Source of the DNA: Ciona savignyi
Taxonomy: Eukaryota > Chordata > Ascidiacea > Phlebobranchia > Cionidae
Reading direction: 5' to 3'
Assembly: GCA_000149265.1 (NCBI GenBank)
Contig: CH002525.1
Coordinates: 538,969 to 602,968 of the forward strand
Length of the DNA: 64,000 nucleotides
Of this stretch, positions 62,424 through 64,000 are shown piece by piece (position 1 is the first letter of the stretch; the number at the start of each line of letters is the position of its first letter). The notes under the pieces are model-generated. The model had not been told where the DNA came from and made no database searches. It worked only from the letters and a program-made list of their open reading frames with translations. The translations under genes and the position numbers were made by a program.

Positions 62424-64000
62424 AATTATCATCACTTACTGGCAATTTGATTATGGTATTTAACAAATGATTGGTGGTTAATACACATACAGTAACATGT
62501 TTGTTTATATATCTAGGCTATTTTGTTTTGAAATATTGCTTTTTGTTAATTAGTGAAAACTTTGCATTTTCGGGTAGTTTTTATCCTAAACCAGTAAGGT
62601 GGGCACTGGTAATTCATGGTGGGTATAGGTAATAGGACGTGCCATGTGATAATGTCCACTTCGTTTTTATTTCTTTTAAGATAAAAATAATGAACTATAA
62701 ACCGGCCATATATGCACACAATACACCTAGGGTCCGAAAAGAGTTCCGTGAGTTTAGGTCAGCCTTATATACTATTTGTTACCTCCACTTATGCTACAGT
62801 GTAAAATTATAATTAAACTCCCAGGTTCACAGATTTCAACAAACCCAATTTACTTAAGGTGTACATGGTTACCAAGTGACAATAGAGGATGTGTGGTTTG
62901 AATAATACCTAATACTTTTACAATTTCGTATTTATATAAATTGTTTATAATATATTAGGATGGCTTAATTGTTAATGATATTACATTGTAAAGTGTTAAT
63001 AAATTTTGGGACTTGAATGTTATGCATTTGCGAAAAATATCGTGAATGTTTTTACCTGTAATGCTTTGAGCCCTTATATATGCTTATGTAAAGTTGCAGG
63101 TGTTCATGTTTTAAAATCTTTATCAAATGCAGACATACTGTGTTCACTAAATAACTCAGCCATTTTAAGTTGGTGCACCTTGCATGATGATTGACAGTAT
63201 CTGCACGATTTTATTGTTATCTTTTTACATTTTTTATTACTCTAATAATTGAAACAGCTATAAAATATGAGTATGATCATTTAATATAACTTGGTTAAAA
63301 CAGCAAAATAATTGTAGCTTTTAGAAGTTTCCAAGTCTACCATCCACAAAATCATTCAGTTAATTAAAATGTTTTACAGCTAACCAGTCAAATATTTGCC
63401 ATATTTGTATTTGTAAGGCTATTCATACAGTTGAAAACATCATCTTAATAAAATAGAATAGAACAATTGTTTATGTAATGTTAAAGAAAACTTTGAGAAA
63501 AAACCAATGCGGGTTTTTATACATGCTAGTAAGTGTAATAATCTTTTCTACATAAGTTTTTTTATCATGTTGTGTTAACGATTGTGTACAGTCATTGGGA
63601 GTTCTGCTATAAAAAGCCAAACCTTGTTGGCAAATATTAGACTATGTTTTACAACTTTCTAATCTAAAAGTCTACTTTTGTCTAAAAAAAGCTTTTAATA
63701 ACTATCATGTATTATTCAAAATGAATATGCTACAATTAATTATGTGCTTTGCTGTTTTGTCATGACCATCATTTTGTCGTTTTTACTTATCTATCATTGT
63801 GGTTCTCCAACTTTTCCACATTTTTTGCAAAGTGCCCCCTATAAAATTTTCTTAATGATTCTAGGTTTTATTTTTTAAATAATATACAAAAGTACCTGAT
63901 ATTAAATATTATTTAAATAACTTAATTAATTATTGAATTATTATCGTGTGATTCGTCATTTGGAAAGCCTGTATTACTTTTCTTGTTTTCCCTGAACTTA
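62424..64000. other. AT-rich terminal stretch, nothing recognised
   Basis: No exon, RNA gene or intact mobile element could be supported. The open frame 63006-63194 is short, has no family resemblance and lies in very AT-rich DNA. Confidence 0.5.

Overview
This window is eukaryotic: split genes with GT-AG introns, AT-rich DNA and many small transposons. The gene set (a CACHD1 orthologue, a terminal-complement-like MACPF protein, RPS26, MRPL28), compact introns of roughly 50-950 bp and tRNA-derived SINEs suggest an invertebrate chordate, most likely an ascidian such as Ciona. That species call is inference. Two assembly gaps occur: 12704-12803 (exactly 100 N, probably arbitrary in size) and 38848-39425.

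Layout. 1-5.1 kb: the 3' two coding exons of ribosomal protein eS26 (RPS26, +). 5.6-22.2 kb: a complete 26-exon CACHD1-like gene (-) that I could splice by hand into 1,260 codons plus stop, with consistent phases throughout. 22.2-28.5 kb: intergenic DNA with SINE pieces, a hAT-type MITE, degenerate tandem repeats, a local duplication and two weak 7TM-like ORFs. 28.5-35.2 kb: an 11-exon C6/C9-like complement gene (+, TSP1-TSP1-LDLa-MACPF-EGF) with one apparent single-base frameshift in the MACPF core. 35.9-40.7 kb: three tandem-repeat arrays (27 bp, about 195 bp, and a longer satellite of roughly 360-490 bp). 40.7-44.8 kb: a degenerate BEL/Pao retrotransposon (-) lacking its integrase core. 45.0-46.6 kb: a 60-bp minisatellite with 480-bp higher-order periodicity. 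46.6-48.4 kb: a decayed MULE-like transposase (-). 48.6-51.2 kb: nested transposons, including a Kolobok-type element with TTAA duplication carrying a THAP finger and a P2RX7-tail-like cysteine motif. 51.5-52.6 kb: a small unrecognised four-exon gene (+). 55.4-58.8 kb: MRPL28 (-), missing only its first exon. 59-62.4 kb: a cluster of SINE and MITE insertions, one MITE sitting inside a SINE.

The host genes do not form a pathway. They are unrelated housekeeping, membrane and immune genes separated by transposon-rich DNA. RPS26 and CACHD1 are convergent with about 470 bp between their stop codons. The most notable points are: a CACHD1 whose VWA domain keeps a near-complete metal site that I recall being lost in the vertebrate protein; an RPS26 in which the second zinc-binding CxxC pair is replaced; the Kolobok-type insertion, for which a paralogous empty site exists in the same window; and a satellite rich in heat-shock-element-like palindromes.
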